A DNA stretch of 64,000 nucleotides from Pseudomonas reactans (GTDB lineage: Bacteria; Pseudomonadota; Gammaproteobacteria; Pseudomonadales; Pseudomonadaceae). Shown in pieces: positions 1-8,509 of the stretch (position 1 is the first letter of the stretch; every line of letters starts with the position of its first letter). The DNA lies in NCBI RefSeq assembly GCF_013385825.1, contig NZ_JACAPG010000005.1:28103-92102 (forward strand), written 5' to 3'. The notes below the pieces were generated by a model. The model did no database searches, was not told the DNA's origin, and saw only the letters and a program-made list of their open reading frames with translations. The translations under genes were made by a program, and so were the position numbers.

Positions 1-52
1 GCCTAAGATCAAGATCAAAAGCGACTCGCTTCGCATCGTGGATACGCGGTCT

Positions 53-140
53 TGTAGGAGCCGGCTTGCCGGCGATTGCGGTGTGTCGGTGACGGGTGAG
101 GTGTCTGACACGGCTCCATCGCCGGCAGCCGGCTCCTACA
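53..140. repeat. REP-like inverted repeat, family A
   Basis: The left arm starts TGTAGGAGCCGGCTTGCC and the right arm ends GCCGGCTCCTACA, with about 40 unrelated bases between. The right arm lacks one base of a perfect match. The same arms recur at 7511, 18312 and 42289. It sits just downstream of the amidase gene, a usual place for these elements. Confidence 0.85.
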
Positions 141-150
141 GGTGGGCATT

Positions 151-1554
151 TCAGGTTGGGGTTTGTGGGGCTAGGAGATGCTTGCTCGGGAAGGCCTTCG
201 CGTAGGCGTGGCACACTCGCAACACCTGCTCGTCGGCAAATCGCGCGCCTACTACATGCAAGCCTACGGGTAAGCCATTTGCCGCCAACTCGCACGGCAC
301 CGATGCCGCCGGTTGCTGCGTCAGGTTGAAAGGGTAGGTAAATGGCGTCCACTGTGTCCATTCCTGCAAGCCGGAGCCGGGTGGTACGTCGTGTCCGGCC
401 TCGAATGCCGTGATCGGCATCATCGGCGAAACCAGCACATCGTAATGCTCATGGAACGCCGCCATGCGTGCTACCAGGGCTGCGCGTGCCTCAAGGGCCG
501 CGCTGAAGTCGTCCAGGCTCAAACGCTCGCCGCGTTGGGCGATGCGCAGCAGGCCGGGGTCCAGCAGTTGTTTTTGTGTCTCGCTCATGGCGCCGGTCAG
601 GCGTGCCGCGCCGGCTGCCCACAAGGTGCTGAAGACTTCCAGTGGGTCACTGAAACCGGGGTCGATCTGCTCGACATGGGCGCCCAGTTGTTCCAGGCCT
701 CGCACCGCGTCCGCGATCACCTTGGCCACTTGTGGGTCGACCTTCACGTAACCGAAGTTCGGACTGTAGGCCACGCGCAACCCTTTCAAATCCGTACCCG
801 GCGTCAGCCATGGTGTGGTGCGTGGCGCACCGATCAAGCCATCCCGTGCGTCCGGCTGGGCGATGGTTTGCAGCATCAAGACGCTGTCTTCCACCGTACG
901 GGTCATCGGCCCCAGGTGCGAGAGGATCGTCATGGAGCTGGCCGGCCATTGCGGCACATAACCGAAGGTCGGCTTGATCCCGAAAGTGCCGGTAAAGGCA
1001 CAGGGGATCCGGATCGAACCGCCCGCATCGCTGCCTTGGTGCAGCACCCCCAGGTTCAGCGCTGCCGCTGCCCCCGCGCCGCCGGATGAACCGCCTGCCG
1101 TGGTGCGGGTATCCCAGGGGTTGCGGGTGATGCCATACAACGGGTTGTCGGTGACGCCTTTCCAGCCGAATTCCGGGGTGGTGGTTTTGCCCAGCAGCAC
1201 CGCGCCGGCCTTGCGCATGAAGGCTGGGAAGGGCGCGTCGATGTCCCACGGCCCCTCTGCGGATGAAGTGCGCGAGCCCTTGCGGGTCGGCATGCCGATG
1301 GTCAGCGTCAGGTCCTTGATCGAAGAGGGTACGCCGTCCAACGGGCCGCAGGGCTGGCCGTTGAGCCAGCGTTGTTCCGAGGCGCGCGCGGCGTTCAGCG
1401 CGCCTTGCGGGTCCACGTGGCAATAGGCATTCACCACCGGATTGAAGCGTTCGATACGCAGCAGGGCATCCTCGGTGACTTCCACCGGCGACAAGGTCTT
1501 GTCGCGAAAATGCTGCAGCAGTTGCACCGCCGTCAGTTGGCCGATCTCACTCAT
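151..1554 (-). CDS. Amidase signature family enzyme
   Basis: Probable cytoplasmic amidase of 467 residues that hydrolyses a carboxamide to acid and ammonia. The amidase-signature core is clear: Lys80 in SSIKD, the GGSSGG loop with Ser156, and the nucleophile Ser180 in GSDAGGSIRIP, which form the Lys-cisSer-Ser triad of this family. Length is normal. The ATG overlaps the stop codon of the upstream M20 hydrolase by four bases (ATGA), so the two are translated together and this is the last gene of the transporter operon. The true substrate cannot be read from the sequence. The pairing with a carbamoylase-like enzyme and a LIV-type importer suggests stepwise nitrogen release from an imported amide or ureido compound. 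It is not GatA: no gatB or gatC is adjacent. Confidence 0.88.
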   Translation of the reverse strand: MSEIGQLTAVQLLQHFRDKTLSPVEVTEDALLRIERFNPVVNAYCHVDPQGALNAARASEQRWLNGQPCGPLDGVPSSIKDLTLTIGMPTRKGSRTSSAEGPWDIDAPFPAFMRKAGAVLLGKTTTPEFGWKGVTDNPLYGITRNPWDTRTTAGGSSGGAGAAAALNLGVLHQGSDAGGSIRIPCAFTGTFGIKPTFGYVPQWPASSMTILSHLGPMTRTVEDSVLMLQTIAQPDARDGLIGAPRTTPWLTPGTDLKGLRVAYSPNFGYVKVDPQVAKVIADAVRGLEQLGAHVEQIDPGFSDPLEVFSTLWAAGAARLTGAMSETQKQLLDPGLLRIAQRGERLSLDDFSAALEARAALVARMAAFHEHYDVLVSPMMPITAFEAGHDVPPGSGLQEWTQWTPFTYPFNLTQQPAASVPCELAANGLPVGLHVVGARFADEQVLRVCHAYAKAFPSKHLLAPQTPT

Positions 1555-2819
1555 GCGATTTCCCCCTGCGCCGCATTGACCATGGCGCGCAGCAATACCG
1601 CGCAGCCCGCCGCCAGGTCATCCGGCGCGGCGTTTTCGATTTCGTTATGGCTGATGCCGCCTTCGCACGGTACAAATATCATCCCGGCCGGGCCCAGTTC
1701 GGCGACGAAAATCGCGTCGTGGCCGGCACCGCTGACGATGTCCATATGGCTCAAGCCCAAGGCTTTGGCGCCCTCACGTACGGCGTTCACGCAGGCCGGG
1801 GCGAAGTCCAGCGGAGGGAAGTCGGCGGTCGGGGTCAGTTCATACGCCAACCCGTGCCTGGCGGCCGTGGCCTCGATCACGCTGCGCACTTCATCAACCA
1901 TGGCTTGCAGCTTGTCCGCGTGCAGATGACGCAGGTCGAGGGTCATGTGTACCTGGCCGGGAATCACGTTGCGCGAACCGGGGTGCAGGCTCAGGCAGCC
2001 GACGGTGCCGCAGGCGTGGGGTTGCTGTTGATGGGCGATGCGGTTGACCGCGCTGACCACCTCGGCAGCGCCGACCAGGGCGTCCTTGCGCAGGTGCATC
2101 GGCGTCGGGCCGGCGTGGGCTTCGACGCCGGTGAAGGTCAGGTCGAACCACTTCTGGCCCAGGCAACCCATGACCACGCCGATGGTGGTAGCCCTGTCTT
2201 CCAGCACTGGACCTTGCTCGATGTGTGCCTCGAAATACGCACCCACTGGATGGCCGAGCACGGCGCGGGAGCCGGCGTATCCAATGCGCTGCAATTCGGC
2301 GCCGACTGACAGGCCCTGGTCATCGAGCTTGTCGAGGGTGTCCTGCAAATCGAACTTACCGGCAAACACCCCGGAACCCATCATGCACGGCGGAAAACGC
2401 GAGCCTTCTTCGTTGGTCCACACCACCACTTCGATCGGCGCTTCGGTTTCAATCTTCAAATCATTCAGGGTGCGGATGACTTCCAGTCCCGCCATTACCC
2501 CGTAGCACCCGTCGAACTTGCCGCCCGTGGGTTGGGTGTCGATATGGCTGCCGGTCATCACCGGGGGCAGGGCCGGATTGCGCCCGGCGCGGCGCGCAAA
2601 GATATTGCCGATAGCGTCGACCGTGACGCTGCACCCGGCGGCCTCGCACCATTGCACAAACAGGTCGCGGGCCTGGCGGTCCAGGTCGGTCAGCGCCAGG
2701 CGGCACACGCCACCTTTGACGGTGGCGCCGAGCTGGGCCAGGTCCATCAAGGATTGCCACAGGCGGTCGCGGTTGATCAGCGGGGCGTTGCTCTTGAGCG
2801 GTTGCGCAAAACTATTCAT
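1551..2819 (-). CDS. M20-family Zn-dependent hydrolase, N-carbamoyl amino acid / allantoate amidohydrolase type
   Basis: Predicted metal-dependent amidohydrolase of 422 residues (hydantoinase/carbamoylase family). Metal ligands fit the family pattern: His92 and Asp103 in GSHIDTQPTGGKFDG, Glu137/Glu138 in NEEGSRF, His199 in EAHIEQGP and His391 in GISHNE. Such enzymes remove a carbamoyl or ureido group, giving ammonia, CO2 and an amino acid. The start at 2819 is chosen because GGAG lies about eight bases upstream; an upstream in-frame codon at 2840 would run into livF. It follows livF after 13 bases and overlaps the amidase gene. Allantoate, ureidopropionate and N-carbamoyl-L-amino acids are all possible substrates. 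Confidence 0.85.
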   Translation of the reverse strand: MNSFAQPLKSNAPLINRDRLWQSLMDLAQLGATVKGGVCRLALTDLDRQARDLFVQWCEAAGCSVTVDAIGNIFARRAGRNPALPPVMTGSHIDTQPTGGKFDGCYGVMAGLEVIRTLNDLKIETEAPIEVVVWTNEEGSRFPPCMMGSGVFAGKFDLQDTLDKLDDQGLSVGAELQRIGYAGSRAVLGHPVGAYFEAHIEQGPVLEDRATTIGVVMGCLGQKWFDLTFTGVEAHAGPTPMHLRKDALVGAAEVVSAVNRIAHQQQPHACGTVGCLSLHPGSRNVIPGQVHMTLDLRHLHADKLQAMVDEVRSVIEATAARHGLAYELTPTADFPPLDFAPACVNAVREGAKALGLSHMDIVSGAGHDAIFVAELGPAGMIFVPCEGGISHNEIENAAPDDLAAGCAVLLRAMVNAAQGEIA

Positions 2820-2832
2820 CAGCAGTCTCCGG

Positions 2833-3528
2833 TCAGGCACTCAGGGCCAGGTAACGGTTTTTGATGGTCGGGTCGGCGCGGAAGGCTTCGGCGCTGCCTT
2901 CGTAGACCACGCGGCCCTGTTCAAGCACGTAATGGCGGTCGGCGAGCTTGTCGCAGACCATCAGGTTCTGTTCCACCAGCAGCACCGGCAGGCCGTCGTC
3001 CTTGACCTTGCGCAGGATCTTCACCAACTCGTCGACGATCACCGGGGCCAGGCCTTCGGTGGGTTCATCGAGGATCAGTAGCTTGGGATCGTTGAGCAGG
3101 GCGCGGGCGATGGCGAGCATCTGTTGCTCGCCACCGGACAACGCGTGGCCAGCGTTTTTGCGGCGTTCCTTGAGGCGCGGGAACATGCCGTACACGTCTT
3201 CGAGCTGCCAGCGGCTGGTCTTGCGTGCGGCGATGCGCAGGTTTTCTTCGACGGTGAGCAGGCGGAAAATCCCGCGATTTTCCGGCACCAATGCCAGGCC
3301 CTGGCGGGCAATTTCGAAGATCTTCTGGCCCACCAATGCCTGGCCGTTGAAATGGATCTGGCCCTGGCGCGGGCAGATGATGCCGAGGATGCTGCGCAAG
3401 GTGGTGGTCTTGCCAGCGCCATTGCGCCCCAGCAGCGTCACCAATTCGCCAGGGTTGACGGTCAGCGACACGCCTTCCAGCACGTGGCTCTTGTCGTAGT
3501 AGGAATGGATATTCTCAACGATCAGCAT
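2833..3528 (-). CDS. livF: LIV-type ABC transporter ATP-binding protein (LivF-like)
   Basis: Cytoplasmic ATPase subunit of 231 residues in the branched-chain amino acid/urea importer family. Walker A GRNGAGKTT is at residues 34-42, the signature LSGGEQQ at 130-136, and Walker B LLILDEP from 150. Length is typical of LivF. The ATG shares one base with the livG stop (TGATG), implying coupled translation. It is the second of two ATPases and is followed directly by the hydrolase genes, so the imported solute is probably their substrate rather than leucine. Confidence 0.9.
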   Translation of the reverse strand: MLIVENIHSYYDKSHVLEGVSLTVNPGELVTLLGRNGAGKTTTLRSILGIICPRQGQIHFNGQALVGQKIFEIARQGLALVPENRGIFRLLTVEENLRIAARKTSRWQLEDVYGMFPRLKERRKNAGHALSGGEQQMLAIARALLNDPKLLILDEPTEGLAPVIVDELVKILRKVKDDGLPVLLVEQNLMVCDKLADRHYVLEQGRVVYEGSAEAFRADPTIKNRYLALSA

Positions 3529-4277
3529 CAGGCAGCCTCCCCAAGGTAAGCGGTGCGCACGCGTTCATCGGCGCGCACGAATTCCGGCGTGCCTTCCACC
3601 AGGATCTGCCCGTGGCTCATCACCGTGATGCGTTGGCTGATGGACATGACGATGCTCATGTTGTGTTCGATCAGCAGCACCGTGTGGTCGCGGCCGAGGT
3701 CGCTGATCAACTGGGTCATGATCGGGATGTCATCGATGCCCATGCCCGAGGTGGGCTCATCGAGCATCAGCAGTTTGGGCTTGGAGCAGATCGACATGCC
3801 CACCTCCAGCACCCGCTGCTGGCCGTGGGACAACTCGCCGGCCAGGGTGTCGGCGCGGGCGGTGAGTTGCAGGCGCTCCAGTACCTGGTCGGCCATTTCC
3901 AGGTGTTCGCGCTTGCTGTCGACGCGGCGCCAGAAATTCAACGCGCGTGCACCGTCGCGGCCCTGGGCGGCCAGGCGCAGGTTTTCGCGCACGCTGAGGT
4001 TCTGGAACAGGCTGGTGAGCTGGAACGAGCGCGCCATGCCCAGGCCAACGCGGCCGTGGGCGGGCTTGCGCATCAGGTTTTTGCCGTCGAAATGAATCGC
4101 CCCGGCGGTGGCCTGGCGTTCGCCGGTGAGGCAGTGGAACAGGCTGGTCTTGCCCGCGCCGTTGGGCCCGATGATGGTATGGATAGTGCCGGCCTCGACC
4201 TTGAGGTTCACGCCGTTCACCGCATGGAACGCGCCGTAGGCCAGTTCCAGGTCTTTGGTTTCCAGCAGGATGCTCAT
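3528..4277 (-). CDS. livG: LIV-type ABC transporter ATP-binding protein (LivG-like)
   Basis: ATPase subunit of 249 residues. Walker A GPNGAGKTS is at 37-45, the signature is the variant LSHGQ at 149-153, and Walker B LLMLDEP starts at 169. The start MSILLETKDL at 4277 is preferred over upstream in-frame codons because it gives the family length and overlaps the livM stop by four bases. It pairs with LivF to drive the LivH/LivM permease. The LSHGQ variant is common in the urea-type branch of this family, which fits a nitrogen-compound substrate but does not prove it. Confidence 0.9.
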   Translation of the reverse strand: MSILLETKDLELAYGAFHAVNGVNLKVEAGTIHTIIGPNGAGKTSLFHCLTGERQATAGAIHFDGKNLMRKPAHGRVGLGMARSFQLTSLFQNLSVRENLRLAAQGRDGARALNFWRRVDSKREHLEMADQVLERLQLTARADTLAGELSHGQQRVLEVGMSICSKPKLLMLDEPTSGMGIDDIPIMTQLISDLGRDHTVLLIEHNMSIVMSISQRITVMSHGQILVEGTPEFVRADERVRTAYLGEAA

Positions 4278-5284
4278 AGCCCTTCCTCCTTGGCGACAGC
4301 GGCCGTGTTGCGATGGCCGCGTACCTTTTCGAACAGCGACGCCAGGCCGCCCCACAAACCACCGCGCATGAAGATCACCACCAGGATCAGGATCACCCCC
4401 AGCAGCATCAGCCAGCGTGGCCACAGGTCGGAGAGAAAGTCCCCGAGCAGCACGATGGAACCGGCGCCGAGCAGCGAGCCGAACAACGAGCCGGTGCCGC
4501 CGACGATGGTCATGATCAGGATGTTCTCGGACATCGCCAGGTCGATATTCGACAGCGGCACAAAGTGCAGCAGCATGGCGTACAGCGCGCCGGCAATCCC
4601 GGTGACTGCGCCGGACAACACGAAGACCAGGATCTTGAAGTGCCGCGTGTCGTAGCCGATGGCCGAGGCGCGGGTTTCGTTTTCGCGGATCGCCATCAAG
4701 GTGCTACCGAACGGTGACGCGATCACCCGGCGGGCGCCGATGAAGATCAGCAGGAACAGCACTGCGACAAAACCGTAGAAGGCACGGGCGTCGGCCAGTG
4801 ACAGCAGCACGGTTTCACCCACGCGGATCTCCGGGCGCGGCACGCTGAGCAGGCCGTTGTCGCCACCGGTCCAGTCGCTGAGGGTGTAGGCGACAAAGTA
4901 GGCCATCTGGCTGAACGCCAGGGTCAGCATCACGAAGTAGATGCCGGTGCGACGGATCGCCAGGGCACCCACCAGCAACGCCAGGAAGCCACCGGCCACG
5001 GCGGCGCCGAGCAACGCCGTGAACAGGCCCAGTTGCAGGTGGATCATCAGCAACGCCGCGCAATATGCGCCGGCCCCGAAGAAGATGCCTTGGCCGAACG
5101 ACAGTAGGCCGGTGTAGCCCAGCAGCAGGTTGCAGGCCAGGGCCGCCATCGCAAAGATCAGGATCTCGGTGGCCAGGGTTGCCGAGGGCAATATCAACGG
5201 TAGGCCGATCAGCACCGCCAACACCCACACCAACATCGCGCGCGATTGCGTCTTGGCAAACGGCAGGGGATTTTTCTCGCTCAT
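4274..5284 (-). CDS. livM: LIV-type ABC transporter permease (LivM-like)
   Basis: Inner-membrane permease of 336 residues, mostly hydrophobic with about eight or nine membrane segments and the conserved LLGYTGLLSFGQG motif of LivM proteins near residue 60. The ATG at 5284 is preceded by GGGAG at eight bases; an in-frame TTG at 5299 lies inside the upstream gene and is less likely. It starts one base after the livH stop and overlaps livG. It forms the channel with LivH. Confidence 0.9.
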   Translation of the reverse strand: MSEKNPLPFAKTQSRAMLVWVLAVLIGLPLILPSATLATEILIFAMAALACNLLLGYTGLLSFGQGIFFGAGAYCAALLMIHLQLGLFTALLGAAVAGGFLALLVGALAIRRTGIYFVMLTLAFSQMAYFVAYTLSDWTGGDNGLLSVPRPEIRVGETVLLSLADARAFYGFVAVLFLLIFIGARRVIASPFGSTLMAIRENETRASAIGYDTRHFKILVFVLSGAVTGIAGALYAMLLHFVPLSNIDLAMSENILIMTIVGGTGSLFGSLLGAGSIVLLGDFLSDLWPRWLMLLGVILILVVIFMRGGLWGGLASLFEKVRGHRNTAAVAKEEGL

Positions 5285-5285
5285 G

Positions 5286-6146
5286 TCAGGCTCTCCCAAA
5301 CAGGCCGTAGGGACGGACCAGAATCACCACGGCCATGGCGCCGTAGATCATCAGGCTCGCGCCCTGGGGCCAGAGTGTGGTCATCAGGCTTTGCACCACG
5401 CCCACCAGCAAACCGCCGACCAGCGCACCGCTGAACGAGCCCATGCCGCCGATCACCACCACCACGAAGGCCACCCCGAGAATCTCCGGGCCGACAAAGG
5501 GCTGCGCGCCGCGCAACGGGGCGAACAGCACGCCCGCGACGCCGGCCAGGGCCACGCCGAGGGCGAAGGTCATGGAGAACAGGCGGAAAATATTGGTGCC
5601 CAGCAGCGATACGGTCTCGGTGCTTTCACTGCCGGCCCGCACCAGGGCGCCGAAGCGCGTGCGTTCCAGCAGCAGCCACAGGCCCAGGCCGACCAGCCCG
5701 GAAAACACGATGAGAAACAGGCGGTAGTAGGGGTAGACGAAGTCGCCTACCACCAGCACGCCGCGCAGCAGTTCCGGCACGGCGACGCTTTTGCCCACCG
5801 GGCCCCAGATCATCACGCTGGCCTCCTGGATGATCAGCGCGATCCCCAGGGTCACCAGAATCTGGAACATGTGTGGCAAGTGATAGATCCGCTGGATCAA
5901 CAACCGCTCGATGGCCCAGGCCAATGCGGCCACCACCAGCGGCGCAATCAGCAGCGCCAGCCAGAAGTTGCCGGTGAGGCTCACGGCGGTGTAGCAGATG
6001 TAGGCACCCAGCAGGAAAAACGCGCCGTGGGCGAAGTTGACGAAGTTGAGCAGGCCGAAAATGATCGTCAGCCCGACCGCGATCAGGAAGTAGATCATTC
6101 CCAATCCGAGGCCGTTGAGGATCTGGAACAGGTAAAGATTAAGCAT
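5286..6146 (-). CDS. livH: LIV-type ABC transporter permease (LivH-like)
   Basis: Inner-membrane permease of 286 residues, starting MLNLYLFQILNGLGLGM, a typical LivH N-terminus. The motif LLNFVNFAHGAFFLLGAY follows near residue 40. About eight membrane segments. The start at 6146 is the only ATG that gives the family N-terminus; the open frame continues upstream with non-homologous residues. It lies 58 bases after the binding-protein gene and next to livM. Confidence 0.9.
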   Translation of the reverse strand: MLNLYLFQILNGLGLGMIYFLIAVGLTIIFGLLNFVNFAHGAFFLLGAYICYTAVSLTGNFWLALLIAPLVVAALAWAIERLLIQRIYHLPHMFQILVTLGIALIIQEASVMIWGPVGKSVAVPELLRGVLVVGDFVYPYYRLFLIVFSGLVGLGLWLLLERTRFGALVRAGSESTETVSLLGTNIFRLFSMTFALGVALAGVAGVLFAPLRGAQPFVGPEILGVAFVVVVIGGMGSFSGALVGGLLVGVVQSLMTTLWPQGASLMIYGAMAVVILVRPYGLFGRA

Positions 6147-6204
6147 GCAGGAACCCTCTGCAGGAGGCCGCTTGCACGGCCCTGCGCTACCAAATTCAGG
6201 GGGA

Positions 6205-7407
6205 TCAGCCGAGCGTGCAGCCCGTGGCTTCCACCGGCGGGAACGACTGGCCGGCGCTGAGCACTTTGGCCAGGTCATCCTTGTCGGCCATGTCGGCGGT
6301 GGCCTTGCCGATCAGCAGGTAGTAATCCTTGATCACCTGGTGGTCGCCGGCGCGGATCGACTCCTTGCCGGTGGGCCCTTCGTAGCTCAGGCCCTGCAGG
6401 GCCTTGGCCACGGTCGGCCCGTCGAAGCTGCCGGTAGAAATAATGGCTTCGAGCATGACCTTGGTGCTGATGTAGTCGGCGGCCAGCGGGTAGGTAGGGT
6501 TGATGCCGTATTTGGCCTGGGTGAGCTTGACCAGTTCACGGTTGAGCGGGGTGTCGACCTGGTGCCAGTACTGCGCGCCGAGGTACACGCCTTCCAGCAC
6601 ATCGCTGCCCAGCTCCTGGAATTGGTCGAGCCCGGCGGACCACACCAGCAGCACTTTCATGCGTTCCTTGATCCCGAAGTTCACCGCCTGGCGCAGGGTG
6701 TTGGACGACTGGCTGCCGAAGTTGAGCAGCACCAGCACATCGGGCTTGGCGGCGATGGCGTTGGTCAGGTAACCGGAAAATTCCTGCTCCTGCAACGAGT
6801 GGTAGCTGTTGCCGATGTGTTCCAGGCCGTTTTCCTTGAGCACATTCTTCGCACCTTCGAGCAGCGCTTCGCCGAACACGTATTGCGGGGTGATGGTGTA
6901 CCAGCGCTTGGCGTCCGGCAGCAGCTTGATCAGCGGCCCCATGGTTTCGCGGATCGCGCCGTAGGTGGGCACCGACCAGCGGAAGGTTGCCTTGTTGCAG
7001 TCCTTGCCGGTGACTTCATCGGCGCCCACCGGGGTCATGAACACACCGCCGACCTTGTCCACCTCCTTGGCCACCGCCAGTGCCGACGACGACAGGGTGC
7101 AGCCCTGGAAGAACCGCGCGCCGTCCTGCTGAATGGCTTCCTGCACCTTGCGCACGGCTTTACCGGCGTTGCCTTCGGTGTCGATCACCTTGTAGTTCAG
7201 CGGGCGGCCGAGCAGCTCGGGGTGCTGTTCCACCGCCAGGCGTGAACCCATGTCGGCAAACTTGCCATAGCTGGCAAAGGCGCCAGACATGGACTTGAGG
7301 CCGTAAAAGGTAAAGGGCTCGGCGGCGAATGCAGACCGGATGCTCAGCGGGAGGCTGAGGGCGGCGGCTGCGGTAAGACTGGCTTTCAACAACGTACGAC
7401 GCTGCAT
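6205..7407 (-). CDS. LIV-type ABC transporter substrate-binding protein
   Basis: Periplasmic receptor of 400 residues (Peripla_BP_6 fold). It begins MQRRTLLKASLTAAAALSL, a twin-arginine-like pattern (RRTLLK) with a hydrophobic stretch, and likely cleavage after AFA near residue 29, so export may be by Tat. The start at 7407 has GGGAG eight bases upstream. Motifs such as MSGAFASYG near the N-terminus are usual for receptors of amides and urea-like compounds in this group. It is the first structural gene of the importer operon and should set substrate specificity. The ligand is unknown. Confidence 0.88.
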   Translation of the reverse strand: MQRRTLLKASLTAAAALSLPLSIRSAFAAEPFTFYGLKSMSGAFASYGKFADMGSRLAVEQHPELLGRPLNYKVIDTEGNAGKAVRKVQEAIQQDGARFFQGCTLSSSALAVAKEVDKVGGVFMTPVGADEVTGKDCNKATFRWSVPTYGAIRETMGPLIKLLPDAKRWYTITPQYVFGEALLEGAKNVLKENGLEHIGNSYHSLQEQEFSGYLTNAIAAKPDVLVLLNFGSQSSNTLRQAVNFGIKERMKVLLVWSAGLDQFQELGSDVLEGVYLGAQYWHQVDTPLNRELVKLTQAKYGINPTYPLAADYISTKVMLEAIISTGSFDGPTVAKALQGLSYEGPTGKESIRAGDHQVIKDYYLLIGKATADMADKDDLAKVLSAGQSFPPVEATGCTLG

Positions 7408-7510
7408 GGGGTGACTCCCTGGTTTAGTTATTGGCAGGAGTGGCAATGGCGATACGGAGGAGCAAGAGCCTGTGGGCAGGCCTGTTATTGGTTGGGGCAA
7501 ACGCTATCTC

Positions 7511-7597
7511 TGTAGGAGCCGGCTTGCCGGCGATGCAGGCAACTCGGTGGGTCAGTTGAACTGAGTCGATGCCATCGCAGGCAAGCCAGCTCCTACA
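7511..7597. repeat. REP-like inverted repeat, family A (diverged)
   Basis: Left arm TGTAGGAGCCGGCTTGCC, right arm ending CCAGCTCCTACA with a few mismatches. It lies between the GntR gene and the binding-protein gene in the same direction, so transcription or mRNA stability between regulator and transporter could be affected. Confidence 0.8.
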
Positions 7598-7631
7598 TTG
7601 ATTGGGGGTCCACAGTAGGTACCGTGGTGTG

Positions 7632-8402
7632 TCAGTGGTTGTGGTCGAACTCCAATAGGAAGTGCGGGCTGACTTGGCCTTCAAGGGCGGTCATGTGGTG
7701 TTCGGCATCGCACATGTGTTCATGCATCAAGCTGCGCACCGCGCTTTCATCCCCGGCACGAAAGGCGATCAGCAACTGCTTGTGATAGTCCAGGTTGGCG
7801 GCGTCGAACTGCTTGCGCTTGGGCTTGTAGGCTTTTTTCAGCACCACCAGGTCGCGCAGTAGATCGTTGAGGAACTGCGCCATGAAACTCAGCAACGGGT
7901 TGGGGCAGGCCTTGGCCAGCAGGTTGTGGAATTCCAGTTCCGCCAGGCGCTGTTCACGCTGGCCGGCTTCGCTGTCTTCGGGCGCGCTGCAAAAATCCAC
8001 GTTGTCTTGCAGGGCCTGGTAGTCGTCTTCGCTCAAGCGCCCGAGCACCGATACCGCCAGTTCCACCTCGATGACTTTACGCAGTTGGTACACCTGTTCG
8101 CCGTCCAGGTGCTGGAAGTGCAGGTAGTTGCGCAACGCGCGGCTGGCCGGTTCGGTACCGGCCTGGTTCAGGTAGGCGCCTCCGCTGGGCCCGGTGCGAG
8201 TGCTCACCAGGCCTTCCACTTCCAGCGCCTTGAGCGCTTCGCGGGCCGAACCTTTAGAACACTGGAAGCTTTCCATCAGCTCGCGTTCGGTGGGCAGGCG
8301 GTCGCCGGGCTTCAAGGCGTCGGTGACGATGGAGCGCTTGACCGACTCGACAATCACATCGGACAGCTTCTGGCGTTTGCGTCGTAGCGGGCGGCTTAGC
8401 AT
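7632..8402 (-). CDS. GntR-family transcriptional regulator, FCD (FadR-like) subfamily
   Basis: DNA-binding regulator of 256 residues. The winged helix-turn-helix spans about residues 16-75 (PGDRLPTERELMESF, then SREALKALEVEGLV-like residues), followed by an all-helical FCD ligand domain from about 95 to 225. Histidines in EFHNLL, YHKQLL and HEHM match the metal/ligand-binding positions of FCD domains. It is upstream of and codirectional with the importer-hydrolase operon and is the likely local regulator, with the operon's substrate or product as effector. A 7-base inverted repeat in its own promoter region could be its operator. Confidence 0.88.
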   Translation of the reverse strand: MLSRPLRRKRQKLSDVIVESVKRSIVTDALKPGDRLPTERELMESFQCSKGSAREALKALEVEGLVSTRTGPSGGAYLNQAGTEPASRALRNYLHFQHLDGEQVYQLRKVIEVELAVSVLGRLSEDDYQALQDNVDFCSAPEDSEAGQREQRLAELEFHNLLAKACPNPLLSFMAQFLNDLLRDLVVLKKAYKPKRKQFDAANLDYHKQLLIAFRAGDESAVRSLMHEHMCDAEHHMTALEGQVSPHFLLEFDHNH

Positions 8403-8409
8403 AGGTTCG

Positions 8410-8434
8410 ATTTATCGTATTAATGCGGATAAAT
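8410..8434. promoter_or_regulatory. Candidate operator upstream of the GntR gene
   Basis: ATTTATC and GATAAAT form a perfect 7-base inverted repeat with an 11-base spacer, starting eight bases upstream of the regulator's ATG. Position and symmetry suit autoregulation. No binding motif of a known relative was matched. Confidence 0.35.
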
Positions 8435-8509
8435 AGCACTTAATAACGATCGGGCTGCAGCGTCAACGGCGAGTGTCGTTTTCGATGGCAACAGGTCGCA
8501 ATCGGGTGG

